From: an uncultured Brevibacillus sp.
GTDB lineage: Bacteria > Bacillota > Bacilli > Brevibacillales > Brevibacillaceae
Direction: 5' to 3'
DNA: 64,000 bases
Assembly (NCBI RefSeq): GCF_947502445.1
Contig: NZ_CANMZW010000002.1
Span: 354,559-418,558, forward strand
This document shows positions 8,217 to 17,022 of this stretch, in pieces (the stretch's first letter is position 1; each line of letters opens with the position of its first letter). The notes under the pieces were generated by a model. The model was given only the letters and a program-made list of their open reading frames with translations. It did not search any database and was not told the origin of the DNA. Made by a program: the position numbers and the translations under genes.

Positions 8217-9002
8217 TTATCTCCCTTTATATTCCGGTTTGGTTTTTTCAATAAAAGCTTTTGTTCCCGTTCTATAGTCTTCTGTTGATGCAATTAATCC
8301 AAAAAAATCGGCCCCGAGGTGTGCAGATTCTTCTAGTGTTACATTTAGCCCGCGGTGAAGGGCTTCCCACGTTAATGTAACGGCTATTGGTGATTGAGCT
8401 AAGATTTCTTGTAATAAGTTCTCGGCTTCAGGTAATAAATTCTCAGGCTCCACCACCCTATTTAGAAGACCAAACGTATATGCCTCTTCTGCATTTATAG
8501 AGTTCCCTGTTAGTAATAACTCAGCAGCACGACCTTTTCCGATTAATCTTGGTAGTCGAGTAGTTCCACCAAATCCAGCTACGGCACCAATACGAACTTC
8601 AGGATGACCAAGTCTAGCATGATTTACAGCGATTCTAAGCATACAAGATTCGGCTATTTCAAGACCGCCACCTAATGCAGATCCGTTAAGGGCAGCAACT
8701 ACTACCTTACCTAAGGATTCGATTTTACTCGTGACATCAACAGCCAGTTTTGCAAAATCTCTCACCTCAAGAGGAGTTGCGGAATTAAGGAATTTAATAT
8801 CAGCACCAGCAGAAAAAGCTTTTTCTCCTGTACCTGTTATAATAACCGCCTTTACTTCTTGGTCTTTTTTTGCTTTTTCCAATGCGACTGAAAGCTTTTC
8901 AAGCATTTCTCTGTTTAATGCATTTAATGAGTCAGGTCTATTTAGCGCAATAGTTGCAATACGATTTTTAATCGAATAAAGAACGACATCCTTATGTGAC
9001 AT
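8217..9002 (-). CDS. Enoyl-CoA hydratase/isomerase (crotonase) family protein
   Basis: 261 residues. The oxyanion-hole segments (AFSAGADIKFL and GSALGGGLEIAE) and both hydratase glutamates (GGGLE and GHPEV) are present, so trans-enoyl-CoA hydration is likely. ATG 9002 is preferred because GGAGAG lies 7 nt ahead; the in-frame ATG at 9017 has no good site. Closely related (roughly 70 percent by eye) to the crotonase half of the gene at 9435-10781, so the pair arose by duplication. The 400-bp gap in front of it carries repeats and a palindrome that may bind the neighbouring TetR domain. Confidence 0.88.
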   Translation of the reverse strand: MSHKDVVLYSIKNRIATIALNRPDSLNALNREMLEKLSVALEKAKKDQEVKAVIITGTGEKAFSAGADIKFLNSATPLEVRDFAKLAVDVTSKIESLGKVVVAALNGSALGGGLEIAESCMLRIAVNHARLGHPEVRIGAVAGFGGTTRLPRLIGKGRAAELLLTGNSINAEEAYTFGLLNRVVEPENLLPEAENLLQEILAQSPIAVTLTWEALHRGLNVTLEESAHLGADFFGLIASTEDYRTGTKAFIEKTKPEYKGR

Positions 9003-9033
9003 CATATATCTCTCCATTCTTCTGTAAGGGTAC

Positions 9034-9149
9034 AGGAACTAAACGGTACTACTTTAATCTCAAATATAGAATCACCTCATATCATAAAATTTTTCACTTG
9101 ATAAGTATTGGAAACCCTAGGCGTTTTAGAACCACTCGGTACTACTTGA
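9034..9149. repeat. Direct repeat pair upstream of the crotonase gene
   Basis: GGAACTAAACGGTACTACTT (9036-9055 region) and AGAACCACTCGGTACTACTT (9129-9148 region) match at 16 of 20 positions, with an identical CGGTACTACTT core, about 94 bp apart. They lie just upstream of the crotonase start and could be operator half-sites. Confidence 0.5.
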
Positions 9150-9340
9150 AGTTATAAAAAATGTGCTATGGATAATTTTAGTGTACAACTAGAAATATAT
9201 AGTACTAATAATCCGGAGTCAATCCCCCTTTAGACAAAAAGTTTTTACGATTACATTTCCCTTTAACGGGAATTTCTCTAAGAAGCGGAAAAACAGGCAA
9301 ATGAAATATTACCTGTTATTAGGGATGGATATTACTAAAC

Positions 9341-9360
9341 AAAACGGTCAGGACCGTTTT
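9341..9360. promoter_or_regulatory. Candidate TetR-type operator palindrome
   Basis: AAAACGGTC and GACCGTTTT are exact complements separated by AG. The short centre favours a protein-binding palindrome over an RNA hairpin, and ACGGTC/GACCGT half-sites are usual for TetR-family repressors. It lies between the stop of the crotonase-TetR gene and the start of its paralogue. It is enclosed by a longer inverted repeat (GAAAAACAGGCAA at 9288-9300, complement at 9385-9397). Confidence 0.5.
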
Positions 9361-9365
9361 TCACA

Positions 9366-9396
9366 GAAAAAAAAACAGACGGAATTGCCTGTTTTT
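9366..9396 (-). terminator. Rho-independent terminator of the crotonase-TetR gene
   Basis: On the minus strand AAAAACAG pairs with CTGTTTTT around GCAATTCCGT and runs into nine T, about 40 bp past the stop at 9435. Confidence 0.7.
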
Positions 9397-9434
9397 CATT
9401 TCGCTTTTAGAGAGGTGAGCGGATGAGAATTATG

Positions 9435-10781
9435 TTAATCAAGAAGAAGAAAGAAGTTGTCTATTGTTTGTTTAATAAGTAAAGGGTCCTTCATCATTTC
9501 TCCGAGAATAAGAGAACCTTCTAATGTGCTTAAGAATAATAATGCCAACTGTCTTGGGTGAACAGTTTTATTGAATTCATGATTATCCTTCCCTTGTTTA
9601 AATATTTTAATGATGATCGGTTCTATTTCACGGAAAAAAAGAGTGATAGCATCCTTTACTTCAGAAGATTGTTCAGAAGACTGGATGTACAAAGAAATGA
9701 AGGGACAAGTCCCAACTCCATTTCTTTCTATCACACCACCTAAAAGTAATTCAGTAAAATCACTTAAACGCTCTCTGACAGGTCGATAATCTTGCTTTAA
9801 GGCTTCTATCAGACAGGATTCATATAAACTAGTCCAATATTTCACAACAGCTAACTGAAGCTCTTCCTTGTTTTTGAAATGATAGTAAATATTGGATTTC
9901 GAAACTTTACTTATCTTCATCACTTCATCCATTGATGTATTGCCATTTTTCAAAAATAATTGTGCAGCGACTTGTATTACGTGTTCTTTATTTGTGATTT
10001 TACTATACACCGGTGTTGTCTTATCTATGAAGGATTTCGTACCGATTTTGAAGTCTTCTGTGGAAGCGACTAAACCAAAGTAATTCGCATCGAGTTGGGC
10101 AGACTCTTCTAATGTTAGATTAAGGCCGTGGTGCATAGCCTCCCACGTTAATTTTACAGCCATAGGTGATTGGGATAAAATTCCCCGAATCATATTTTCG
10201 GCTTCTATAAGTAATTTTCCAGGTTCAACTACTTTATTTACTAGTCCCATATGATATGCTTGTTCCGCGTTGATAGAATTTCCAGTTAGTAAAAGTTCTG
10301 CTGCTCGGCCCTTTCCGATTAATCGAGGGAGGCGAGTGGTACCACCGAAACCAGCTACTGCACCAATCCGAACTTCAGGATGTCCGAGTTGCGCATCTGA
10401 TGCTGCAATACGAAGCATGCAGGCTTCTGCAATCTCAAGTCCTCCTCCTAATGCTGTGCCGTTTATAGCAGCAACCACTACTTTACCCAAGGATTCTATT
10501 TTATGAGTAATCTCGACAGCAAGTTTAGCTAGATCTCTTACCTCAAGTGGGGTTAAAGAGTGTAATAGCTTAATATCCGCACCTACAGAAAATATTTTTT
10601 CTCCAGCTCCAGTTAGTATGACAGCTTTTACATTCTGATCTACCTTAACTTTATCTAAGGTTTCAGATAGACTTAGAAGTAATTCTAAGTTCAAAGCATT
10701 TAATGATTCAGGACGATTTAAAGTGATTTTTGCTATTCCTTCATCTTGGGAATAAAGAATGAGATCTTTCATGTTTTCCAT
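9435..10781 (-). CDS. Crotonase - TetR/AcrR regulator fusion protein
   Basis: 448 residues in one uninterrupted frame. Residues 1-258 are a full enoyl-CoA hydratase/isomerase with both catalytic glutamates (about Glu116 and Glu136) and the GGGLE oxyanion loop. Residues about 261-448 are a full TetR-type repressor: HTH in TSMDEVMKISKVSKSNIYYHF (split here as TSMDEVMKIS and KVSKSNIYYHF), then a ligand-binding domain ending LEGSLILGEMMKD. The paralogue at 8217-9002 ends where the TetR part begins, so a stop and a tetR start were probably lost. GGAG lies 7 nt ahead of the ATG. The fusion would couple an acyl-CoA-binding enzyme to a DNA-binding switch. A read error removing a stop is the alternative. 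Confidence 0.85.
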   Translation of the reverse strand: MENMKDLILYSQDEGIAKITLNRPESLNALNLELLLSLSETLDKVKVDQNVKAVILTGAGEKIFSVGADIKLLHSLTPLEVRDLAKLAVEITHKIESLGKVVVAAINGTALGGGLEIAEACMLRIAASDAQLGHPEVRIGAVAGFGGTTRLPRLIGKGRAAELLLTGNSINAEQAYHMGLVNKVVEPGKLLIEAENMIRGILSQSPMAVKLTWEAMHHGLNLTLEESAQLDANYFGLVASTEDFKIGTKSFIDKTTPVYSKITNKEHVIQVAAQLFLKNGNTSMDEVMKISKVSKSNIYYHFKNKEELQLAVVKYWTSLYESCLIEALKQDYRPVRERLSDFTELLLGGVIERNGVGTCPFISLYIQSSEQSSEVKDAITLFFREIEPIIIKIFKQGKDNHEFNKTVHPRQLALLFLSTLEGSLILGEMMKDPLLIKQTIDNFFLLLD

Positions 10782-11141
10782 CGAAATACTCCGTTATCTC
10801 AATATTTATACTTCTATCAAGACTAAAATGTATGATGTTACTAAAGTATATATCAGATAGTTCGATCTTGATCATTATTTTAGAACTATAAAGTTCCACT
10901 GGTGAAAAGTCAATGATAATAAGCTGTTTTCACCCTCACCTATTCGATTATTCAGTCAATAAATTCAAACACCTATGAAATGATAATACCACATTTTAGA
11001 AGATAATTTATTCTCTAATCGAACGCTACTGGGGACAGAAAAAAACCAGAACCTGAACCCTGACCTCTAAACCCTTATCCCCTATTTTCCCAAATCAATG
11101 GCGATATTGATTCTACATGCTTCGAATACGGGAGCATAAAC
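10782..11141. other. Gene-free gap upstream of the crotonase-TetR gene
   Basis: An AT-rich 360-bp stretch. It holds the promoter region of the fusion gene and small imperfect palindromes such as GAACTATAAAGTTC near 10889; nothing that reads as a gene was seen on either strand. Confidence 0.5.
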
Positions 11142-11164
11142 AAAAAAACGACATCTCTGCCGTT
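11142..11164 (-). terminator. Rho-independent terminator
   Basis: On the minus strand AACGGCA and TGTCGTT pair (one G-U) around a 4-nt GAGA loop, followed by seven T. It ends the transcription unit that includes the transposase and recombinase remnant. Confidence 0.6.
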
Positions 11165-11173
11165 TCTATCAAC

Positions 11174-11371
11174 TCAATATGGTAGTTCTGTGTTGTTGAT
11201 GCCTTCTCTTGCGTATCTCTTTAACCAGGCCTTACATTCGGTTGTAAAATACACTTCTCATTGCTTAGAGTCTTTACCATGCACAAGGAAATACGCTTTC
11301 AAAGTGTGCGGACTAAACCCCAAAATGCGTTTTTCTGCCACATACAACGTCCAGATATCAGTCATTTTCAT
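11174..11371 (-). pseudogene. Tyrosine recombinase N-terminal remnant
   Basis: Begins at ATG 11371 after a GGGAGGGGG ribosome site. The product reads MKMTDIWTLYVAEKRILGFS then PHTLKAY, the SAM-like core-binding start of phage/XerC-type integrases, and hits TGA after 37 codons (11258). Reading on in the same frame gives 27 more codons (ending INNTELPY) to a second stop. No catalytic domain follows. It lies just downstream of the ISL3-type transposase and may be a passenger or an older element hit by the IS. Confidence 0.5.
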
Positions 11372-11402
11372 AAAACAAGCCCCCTCCCAAGGCTAATTTC
11401 TA

Positions 11403-12735
11403 TCATTCGCCCTTCTCCAATTTTTCAATCAAGGTGAAAATGTCAATACCACGAAACTGTTCGCCACGCTCTCGAACCACACCGACGGGAGGCATCTTAT
11501 CGAGCATCGGGAAGTTGTCATCTCGGAGTTCGTAATCATCCATAAGCTTTTGATATTTAGGCTTACGATCCTTTACAATCCCCTTTTGTAAAAAGAATTT
11601 TGGCTCGCAGGGCCTCGAATGAATAGCCCCTACCCAAACGGTTAATGACACGGATAAGGCTGTTCAGAGATTCCGGATAAGCATTAGTAATGCGGTGGTC
11701 GAAGTAAGCGAATATCTCTTCGTCCCAATTCATCATGGCCTTTGTTAGCGGCTCAAAAGCAGATTGGAGTTCCTTTGGTATTTTGGCTTTCCAATCGTTA
11801 TATTTGATCAATGCCTCTTGTCTTGAATCGCAATCCCAAATATCGAAGAATGATTCCTTCAAGGTATACGCAATACCGAGAGTGGGGTGATTCTTCGTCC
11901 ATAGGCCAAGCGTTATTTTATCCATCTCTGTAAGCTCTTTATGGCGTTTCAGAAGGATAAGTCGGTCGTGTATGAGCCCACGACGTTCCGTTGGTGATAA
12001 ACCACCTCTAATCTGTTTGCGGATCGTTTCTAGCGCTTGGTTCGCCATACGGACAACGTGAAACTTATCGACGATGATAGTAGCCTTTGGCAATACAGCC
12101 TTCACAGCGTCTTTATACGGTTTCCACATATCCATCGTGAAATACTGTATTCGCCCTTTGTTCGGAAGTTGTGAGAGATATCCAACAACTGTTTCCTTGT
12201 TGCGATTAGGAAGAATGTCCAGTATTGTTCGTTCTTCAATGTTGGTTAATACGCAACGAGGCTTGATTATATGAATGTCATCTAAGCCAAGCCAATTAGG
12301 TGTCACAAACCGAAATGTTATTTCGAGGTGGTTAATGTAATCGCGAAAGATATTGCGGATCGTCTTTTCGCTTAGCCCCACTTCTTCTGAAATACTGACG
12401 AATGTACGTTTAAGGCTTTGCTTCTCTACGTAATATAACAATCGCTTTGTACAGCTCCGCTTTGCGTCAATGGTGTGATCCAAGCGTTCCCAAAAGGTTT
12501 GAGAGCATTCACGACAACGATACCTCTGACGCTTTATAAGAAGCCCTACACGCTTACCGTGAATAGGTAAGTCCATACAAACATGTTCCCTGTTACCGTG
12601 CTTGTAGAGGTTTGCTTTGCATCCACAATGAGGGCAAGCTACAGGTGGAGAATTCGTCACCACTTGTATTAGAAAATCATATTCATTCTCACTAATACTT
12701 AGGATGTTGAAGTTCGGAAGATTTAGAATATCCAT
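11403..12735 (-). mobile_element. ISL3-type transposase with a +1 frameshift near its end
   Basis: The first frame (12735 to 11563) has the ISL3 layout: N-terminal zinc finger (CPHCGCKANLYKHG and CREC), HTH, and a DDE domain (LGLDDIH, TMDMWKPYK, and ESLNSLIRVINRLGRG near the Glu). The C-terminal tail continues in another frame to 11403 (KGIVKDRKPKYQK ... IDIFTLIEKLEKGE), which is the usual ISL3 ending. The two frames meet at a G tract (11580-11583); removing one G would restore a single frame. Clear terminal inverted repeats were not found. The upstream end overlaps the MFS gene's last codons. Confidence 0.75.
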
Positions 12736-12754
12736 TTTAATTTCTTGAATGCAT

Positions 12755-13945
12755 TTATGATGCATAATCCTTTTTTGTTTTAGTGTGATTAGTCAAAATA
12801 CCACTTGCTATAAAAGAGAACAATGAACCGGCAAAGCATATAGCCGCAAATATGCCTACGGCGGAAAAACCGTTAAATGTCGCATAAATCAAGCCGGCGA
12901 ACCAAGAGCCCAGTGTTGTCGCAGCATACATGATCGAATTGGCCAAGCTAGAGATCGTTCCACGAATTGTAGGGTTTAATGAATTCAACATTCCCAATAT
13001 GAGCGGAAAGGCGATGCCCATGTTTGCAAATACGAAAAAGTATACCCCTTCGAAAGACGCAACCGTTGGCAGATGAGGCAAAGCTATAAAACATGCAATA
13101 GAGACGAGAATGCCCACAACCATCGTATTGAAACGATTCATCATTTTAATCACATAAGCACCGCTAAAGCTTCCCACTAAATTCCCTAGGCCAAGAAAAA
13201 ACATTACGTACCCCACTTGATCAACCGTTAGGTGAAAGCGGTCCGTCATCCATTTTCCAATGAAAGAAAAGGCAGCAAAAAATCCACATTGAAATAAGAA
13301 ATGAGCCAGGAAAGATCTTCTCGCGATTCGGCTTGTCAATAACGGGACGTATCTTTTAAATATCGGAAGCTTGGTTCTTTGGTCTTGATTCGGTTTCATT
13401 TCGGGCAATGCATAGGGGATGAATATCGCCACCAACAACGAGCACACACCGATTGTAAAAAAAGGATAAGACCAATGGGTTACAGCAAGCAAGCTTCCAA
13501 TCGGTATGCCGAACGCTTGGGAAGCAGCCAAGCCTGCCATTACGATTCCTGATACTTTGGCGGTCTTTTCCGCAGGGAACAGAGCAGGAATAGAGGCCCA
13601 GACTTGCGGCGCTGTGAATGCTGCGCTGACTCCGGCTAAAAAACGGAATAAAAACATCGTCCAAAATCCTGTCGCAAAGCCGCATAAAATGGTTGAAACC
13701 GAGAAGCAAACCATGCCGGAAAACATTACTTTTTTGCGATCCCATCCATCGGAAAGCGGTCCGGCTATCAGAGCAAATAGGGCATATCCCAACGCATATG
13801 CCCCGACCATCCAGCCGGCATATTCGGTCGGGATATGAAACAATGTCTGAAGAGTGGGGATGAGCGGAGAAATCAAAAATGTATCCGTACCGATAACAAA
13901 CATGATGAGAAAAAATAAAGCTGTTAACTTAATCATGTGATTCAT
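12755..13945 (-). CDS. MFS drug:H+ antiporter-type exporter (12 TM)
   Basis: 396 residues with twelve hydrophobic segments, an early acidic GTDTFLISPLIPTL helix, and the MFS A-motif in AGPLSDGWDRKKV (about residues 61-73). It resembles the DHA1 group (AraJ/YdhP/Bcr-like). AGGAG lies close to the ATG at 13945. An ArsR regulator gene sits 70 bp upstream on the same strand and probably controls it. Its last codons adjoin the ISL3-type transposase, so the C-terminus may have been trimmed or replaced. Confidence 0.85.
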   Translation of the reverse strand: MNHMIKLTALFFLIMFVIGTDTFLISPLIPTLQTLFHIPTEYAGWMVGAYALGYALFALIAGPLSDGWDRKKVMFSGMVCFSVSTILCGFATGFWTMFLFRFLAGVSAAFTAPQVWASIPALFPAEKTAKVSGIVMAGLAASQAFGIPIGSLLAVTHWSYPFFTIGVCSLLVAIFIPYALPEMKPNQDQRTKLPIFKRYVPLLTSRIARRSFLAHFLFQCGFFAAFSFIGKWMTDRFHLTVDQVGYVMFFLGLGNLVGSFSGAYVIKMMNRFNTMVVGILVSIACFIALPHLPTVASFEGVYFFVFANMGIAFPLILGMLNSLNPTIRGTISSLANSIMYAATTLGSWFAGLIYATFNGFSAVGIFAAICFAGSLFSFIASGILTNHTKTKKDYAS

Positions 13946-14015
13946 CTTCTCCTATTGACCCTAGTTTTGTTGTTCAATAACTTTTGAACTAATGAAGAAA
14001 AAAAAGAATTTCTTT

Positions 14016-14306
14016 CTACAACGTATCAAGAAATCCCGGCAAGTAAGATTCAAAGGTCTCCATGTCGATACTCGTATACTTCGTTTGAGCTTCTTTTCGT
14101 ACCTTAATCAATTTCGCCTCCCTTAAAGTACGCAAATGATACGAAGTATTCGACTTCGAAGTATTGCAGATGTCCCCAACTTCTCCGCAATTCATCTCCT
14201 TCTTATTGGCGTATAGAACTCGTATGATTTCCAATCTTGTTTCATCAGCTAATGCCTGAAACATTTTGACCCTGTGCTCATTATTTAATAGTTTTTGAGT
14301 AGTCAT
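14016..14306 (-). CDS. ArsR-family winged-helix regulator
   Basis: 96 residues, usual for ArsR/SmtB proteins. LADETRLEIIRVL opens the domain, the recognition helix is SKSNTSYHLRTLREAKLIKV, and the wing follows. A Cys pair is present (NCGEVGDIC) but not in the ELCVCDL form, so metal sensing is not assured. Located directly upstream of the MFS exporter on the same strand, which it most likely represses. Confidence 0.85.
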   Translation of the reverse strand: MTTQKLLNNEHRVKMFQALADETRLEIIRVLYANKKEMNCGEVGDICNTSKSNTSYHLRTLREAKLIKVRKEAQTKYTSIDMETFESYLPGFLDTL

Positions 14307-14510
14307 AAAACCATTGTACTAAGATATTGTTACAAATCAAGTCTTTAGCAAAATACCACCATATTCTCCGATTTATAAGAGAGATGTTGTCAGATGGTCC
14401 AGAATGGTCTGCATACAGGAGCGCAATTGGAACAAAAGCAAATGCTGTTCACGGTCCAATAAATCGTATCCCAAGTCTTTTGTCCCTTCCTTGTAATTGA
14501 AGGGATCACC

Positions 14511-14732
14511 ATGGTTGGCGAGACTCAGAGTCAATTTGAAAAACGCAATTATCATTTGATGGTGGAGCATCACCTGAACGTAGACTTGGCGCAATATACC
14601 GGCGTTCCAGATACCCATGTACACTTTCTGTATCATTCATATGGAAAATTAGATGGTAGCTCGAAAGAAAAGAGCGAGGCTCATTTTGCCACTTTATTGA
14701 ACGAGGCTTATCAGATCGGGCAAGCCTTTTAA
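14511..14732 (+). CDS. Hypothetical protein, 73 residues
   Basis: Begins MVGETQSQFEKRNYHLMVEH and is hydrophilic, His-rich, with no membrane segment or known motif. AAGGG lies 7 nt ahead of the ATG and codon use resembles the neighbours. On the opposite strand a second frame (14373-14636) has a coding-like tail (YDLLDREQHLLLFQLRS) but no ribosome site, so the true gene or genes here are not certain. Confidence 0.45.
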   Translation: MVGETQSQFEKRNYHLMVEHHLNVDLAQYTGVPDTHVHFLYHSYGKLDGSSKEKSEAHFATLLNEAYQIGQAF

Positions 14733-14938
14733 GTTGAATTGGATGGGCAATATCAGTCTAAAACAATATTTTCACGGTCCAGCACTTTATTTTCCGAGTC
14801 TCCAACATTATTTTCTTCGGACACCAGTCCTTTTGGCGAAGTTGCGACTGTACTTATTCGCTCATGCCCAAAAAAGATCTCAACGGCATCTATTGTTGAC
14901 CGCTGAGAGCTTTTGCATTTTGTTTTTGTTTCTTCAAA

Positions 14939-15769
14939 TTATCGTCGCAGATTCCACTCGTCTGTCGCGTAGCGAGTTCGCGCCAGCTCTTCTGCCAGCG
15001 CACGCTCTTCGCTCGTCAGCTCAGATGGAACCAGCTCGACTTCCAGACCCGATGCAAAGCCACGGCCAAATGCATCTACGGCCTCCTTCAGACTGATCCG
15101 TCGTGAGCTTACCTCGTTGATCGTGACCGCCTTTTGACGGAAGCTTTCCATCATCCGTTCCTTGACTCGTTCGGACGGGAAATTCAAGAGTGAAAACAAC
15201 AGCTCTGCATCCATATCGAGCAAAATGGAGCCATGTTGCAGGATTACACCTTTTTGACGCGTCTGCGCGCTTCCAGCAACCTTTTTCCCTTCGACAACCA
15301 GTTCATACCAGGATGGCGAGTCAAAGCAAGCAGAGGAGCCTGGTGAGTTGTACTTTTCTTTTTCCTCTTCGCTTGCAAGTGACACCATTTCGGCTTGAAG
15401 TCCCAGATTTTGAAAGCCATGCAGCAGCCCCAGACTAATGATCTTATACGCCTCCGTCACGCCCGTCGGCATTTTGGGATGCTCCTCGGATACGATGACG
15501 CTGTAGGTCAGCTCCTGATCGTGCAGAACAGCTCTCCCCCCCGTTGGACGACGAACAAAGCCTAGCCCTCTTTTATGTACTTCATCCATGTTAATTTCCT
15601 TTACTGCCTTCTGGAAATAACCGATCGACAACGTTGCCGGGTCCCATGTATAAAAGCGAACGGTAGTTCCTACCTTGCCTTCGCTGTGCAATTGCAAAAT
15701 CGCTTCGTCCACTGCCATATTCATCGCAGGGGACATCGGCTCCGTCACGATATAGCGCCACTGTTCCAT
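14939..15769 (-). CDS. lipM: Octanoyl-[GcvH]: or ACP:protein octanoyltransferase LipM
   Basis: 276 residues of the LplA/LipB fold. [18 protein letters not shown] is the lipoate-pocket motif, and [11 protein letters not shown] places the catalytic Cys at residue 148, matching Cys150 of B. subtilis LipM; true lipoate ligases lack it. LipM transfers octanoate from ACP to GcvH, the glycine-cleavage H protein, as the first step of lipoate assembly. GAGGAGG lies 10 nt ahead of the ATG. Its position downstream of gcvT-gcvPA-gcvPB mirrors B. subtilis yqhM and supports the role. Confidence 0.88.
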   Translation of the reverse strand: MEQWRYIVTEPMSPAMNMAVDEAILQLHSEGKVGTTVRFYTWDPATLSIGYFQKAVKEINMDEVHKRGLGFVRRPTGGRAVLHDQELTYSVIVSEEHPKMPTGVTEAYKIISLGLLHGFQNLGLQAEMVSLASEEEKEKYNSPGSSACFDSPSWYELVVEGKKVAGSAQTRQKGVILQHGSILLDMDAELLFSLLNFPSERVKERMMESFRQKAVTINEVSSRRISLKEAVDAFGRGFASGLEVELVPSELTSEERALAEELARTRYATDEWNLRR

Positions 15770-15848
15770 AGTAAAAGTACCTCCTCATAGACAACGCCTT
15801 CATTGTACGCTGGTCTGGCAAAATAGTGCAAGCTTCTGATGGGCTAAA

Positions 15849-16916
15849 TCAGTTGGCGACCTCTTGTAAAACGGCGATCACTCGAGCCAGGGCATCATGC
15901 TGCTTTGCTTGCTGCATCCTCTGCACGATAGCCCCCCGCTGCTGCATCAACAAGGTGATAGCCTGCATAAATGCCTCGTCCGTAATGTCCTCTTCCTCAA
16001 GCACATGGCAAAAGCCTTGCTTCTCAAAAGAGCGAGCATTCACAATCTGGTCTCCCCGACTTGCTGCCCGTGACAACGGAATCAGCAGCATCGGCTTTTG
16101 CATCGTTAAAAATTCAAAAATGGCATTCGAGCCGGCACGCGAAATGACCAAATCCGCCATCGCGATGAGATCAGCCAGCTCTTCCTGAACATATTCGTAC
16201 TGGCGGTATCCAGTTAGCTGCATTTGTTCGTCTACTTGCCCTTTTCCGCAAATATGCATAATCTGATAAGAAGCCAGCAGCTGTGTGAGATTGTTCCGGA
16301 CCACTTCGTTGATGCGCCGCGCCCCAAGACTCCCGCCCATCACAAGTAAAACCGGTTTATTTTTGGTAAATCCACAAAAGGCAAGTCCTCTGTCGCTTCT
16401 TCCGCGCTTCAGCTCTTCGCGCACAACTGCCCCTACATGTATCCCTTTTTCCCGAGGCAAATGACTGACCGTTTCAGGAAACGTAGCACAAATCTTGTTT
16501 GCAAAGGGCGTAGCCAAACGATTTGCCAATCCGGGAGTTACATCCGACTCATGGATCACTACTGGCTGCCGATTCAGCCATCCCCCAAGTACGACTGGTA
16601 CAGAGACAAAGCCACCTTTGGAAAAAATGATTTGCGGCTTCCACCCACGCAGAAAACGATAAGCTTCCCATATTCCTTTTGTTACACGCACAGGATCGGT
16701 GATATTTTTCCAATCAAAATAGCGACGTAGCTTGCCTGAGGATATCCCCACATAGCGAACACCGTTCATTCCTGACACCAGATCTCGCTCGATACCCGTT
16801 GTAGAGCCGATATAGGCTACCTCCCAGCCCGCCTGAATAAAATAAGGAATCAAGGCCAGATTGACAGTCACGTGCCCTGCCGAACCTCCGCCAGTAAACG
16901 CAATACGCTTTTTCAT
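15849..16916 (-). CDS. murG: MurG-type UDP-GlcNAc:lipid I N-acetylglucosaminyltransferase
   Basis: 355 residues of the GT28 family. The N-terminal glycine loop [18 protein letters not shown] is the variant seen in staphylococcal and second-copy bacilli MurG, and the donor-site motif [13 protein letters not shown] and [11 protein letters not shown] are intact. It makes lipid II at the inner membrane face. Although the frame opens at 17075, ATG 16916 has GGGAGGAG 6 nt ahead and begins the conserved domain. A terminator separates it from gcvPB. It may be a second murG copy, as it is not in a division cluster. Confidence 0.82.
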   Translation of the reverse strand: MKKRIAFTGGGSAGHVTVNLALIPYFIQAGWEVAYIGSTTGIERDLVSGMNGVRYVGISSGKLRRYFDWKNITDPVRVTKGIWEAYRFLRGWKPQIIFSKGGFVSVPVVLGGWLNRQPVVIHESDVTPGLANRLATPFANKICATFPETVSHLPREKGIHVGAVVREELKRGRSDRGLAFCGFTKNKPVLLVMGGSLGARRINEVVRNNLTQLLASYQIMHICGKGQVDEQMQLTGYRQYEYVQEELADLIAMADLVISRAGSNAIFEFLTMQKPMLLIPLSRAASRGDQIVNARSFEKQGFCHVLEEEDITDEAFMQAITLLMQQRGAIVQRMQQAKQHDALARVIAVLQEVAN

Positions 16917-16976
16917 CCTGCTCTCCTCCCACATTCCTAGGGAATCGCTATCCTCATCCATGATAGCACCAACTGG

Positions 16977-17009
16977 AAAGAAAAGCCGCCCATAACGAAC
17001 AGGCGGCTT
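16977..17009 (-). terminator. Rho-independent terminator of the gcv operon
   Basis: AAGCCGCC and GGCGGCTT (16983-16990, 17002-17009) form a perfect 8-bp stem read on the minus strand, followed by TTTTC. It lies 14 bp beyond the gcvPB stop. Confidence 0.75.
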
Positions 17010-17022
17010 GGCAAAAAAAGTA

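Noticed and set aside
14373..14636. 87-codon minus-strand frame overlapping the 73-residue gene at 14511
   Set aside because: Its tail looks coding-like but there is no usable start, and the overlapping plus-strand frame has a ribosome site and better codon use.
14734..15096. 120-codon plus-strand frame
   Set aside because: More than half lies antisense to lipM, which is well supported; composition is that of a shadow frame.
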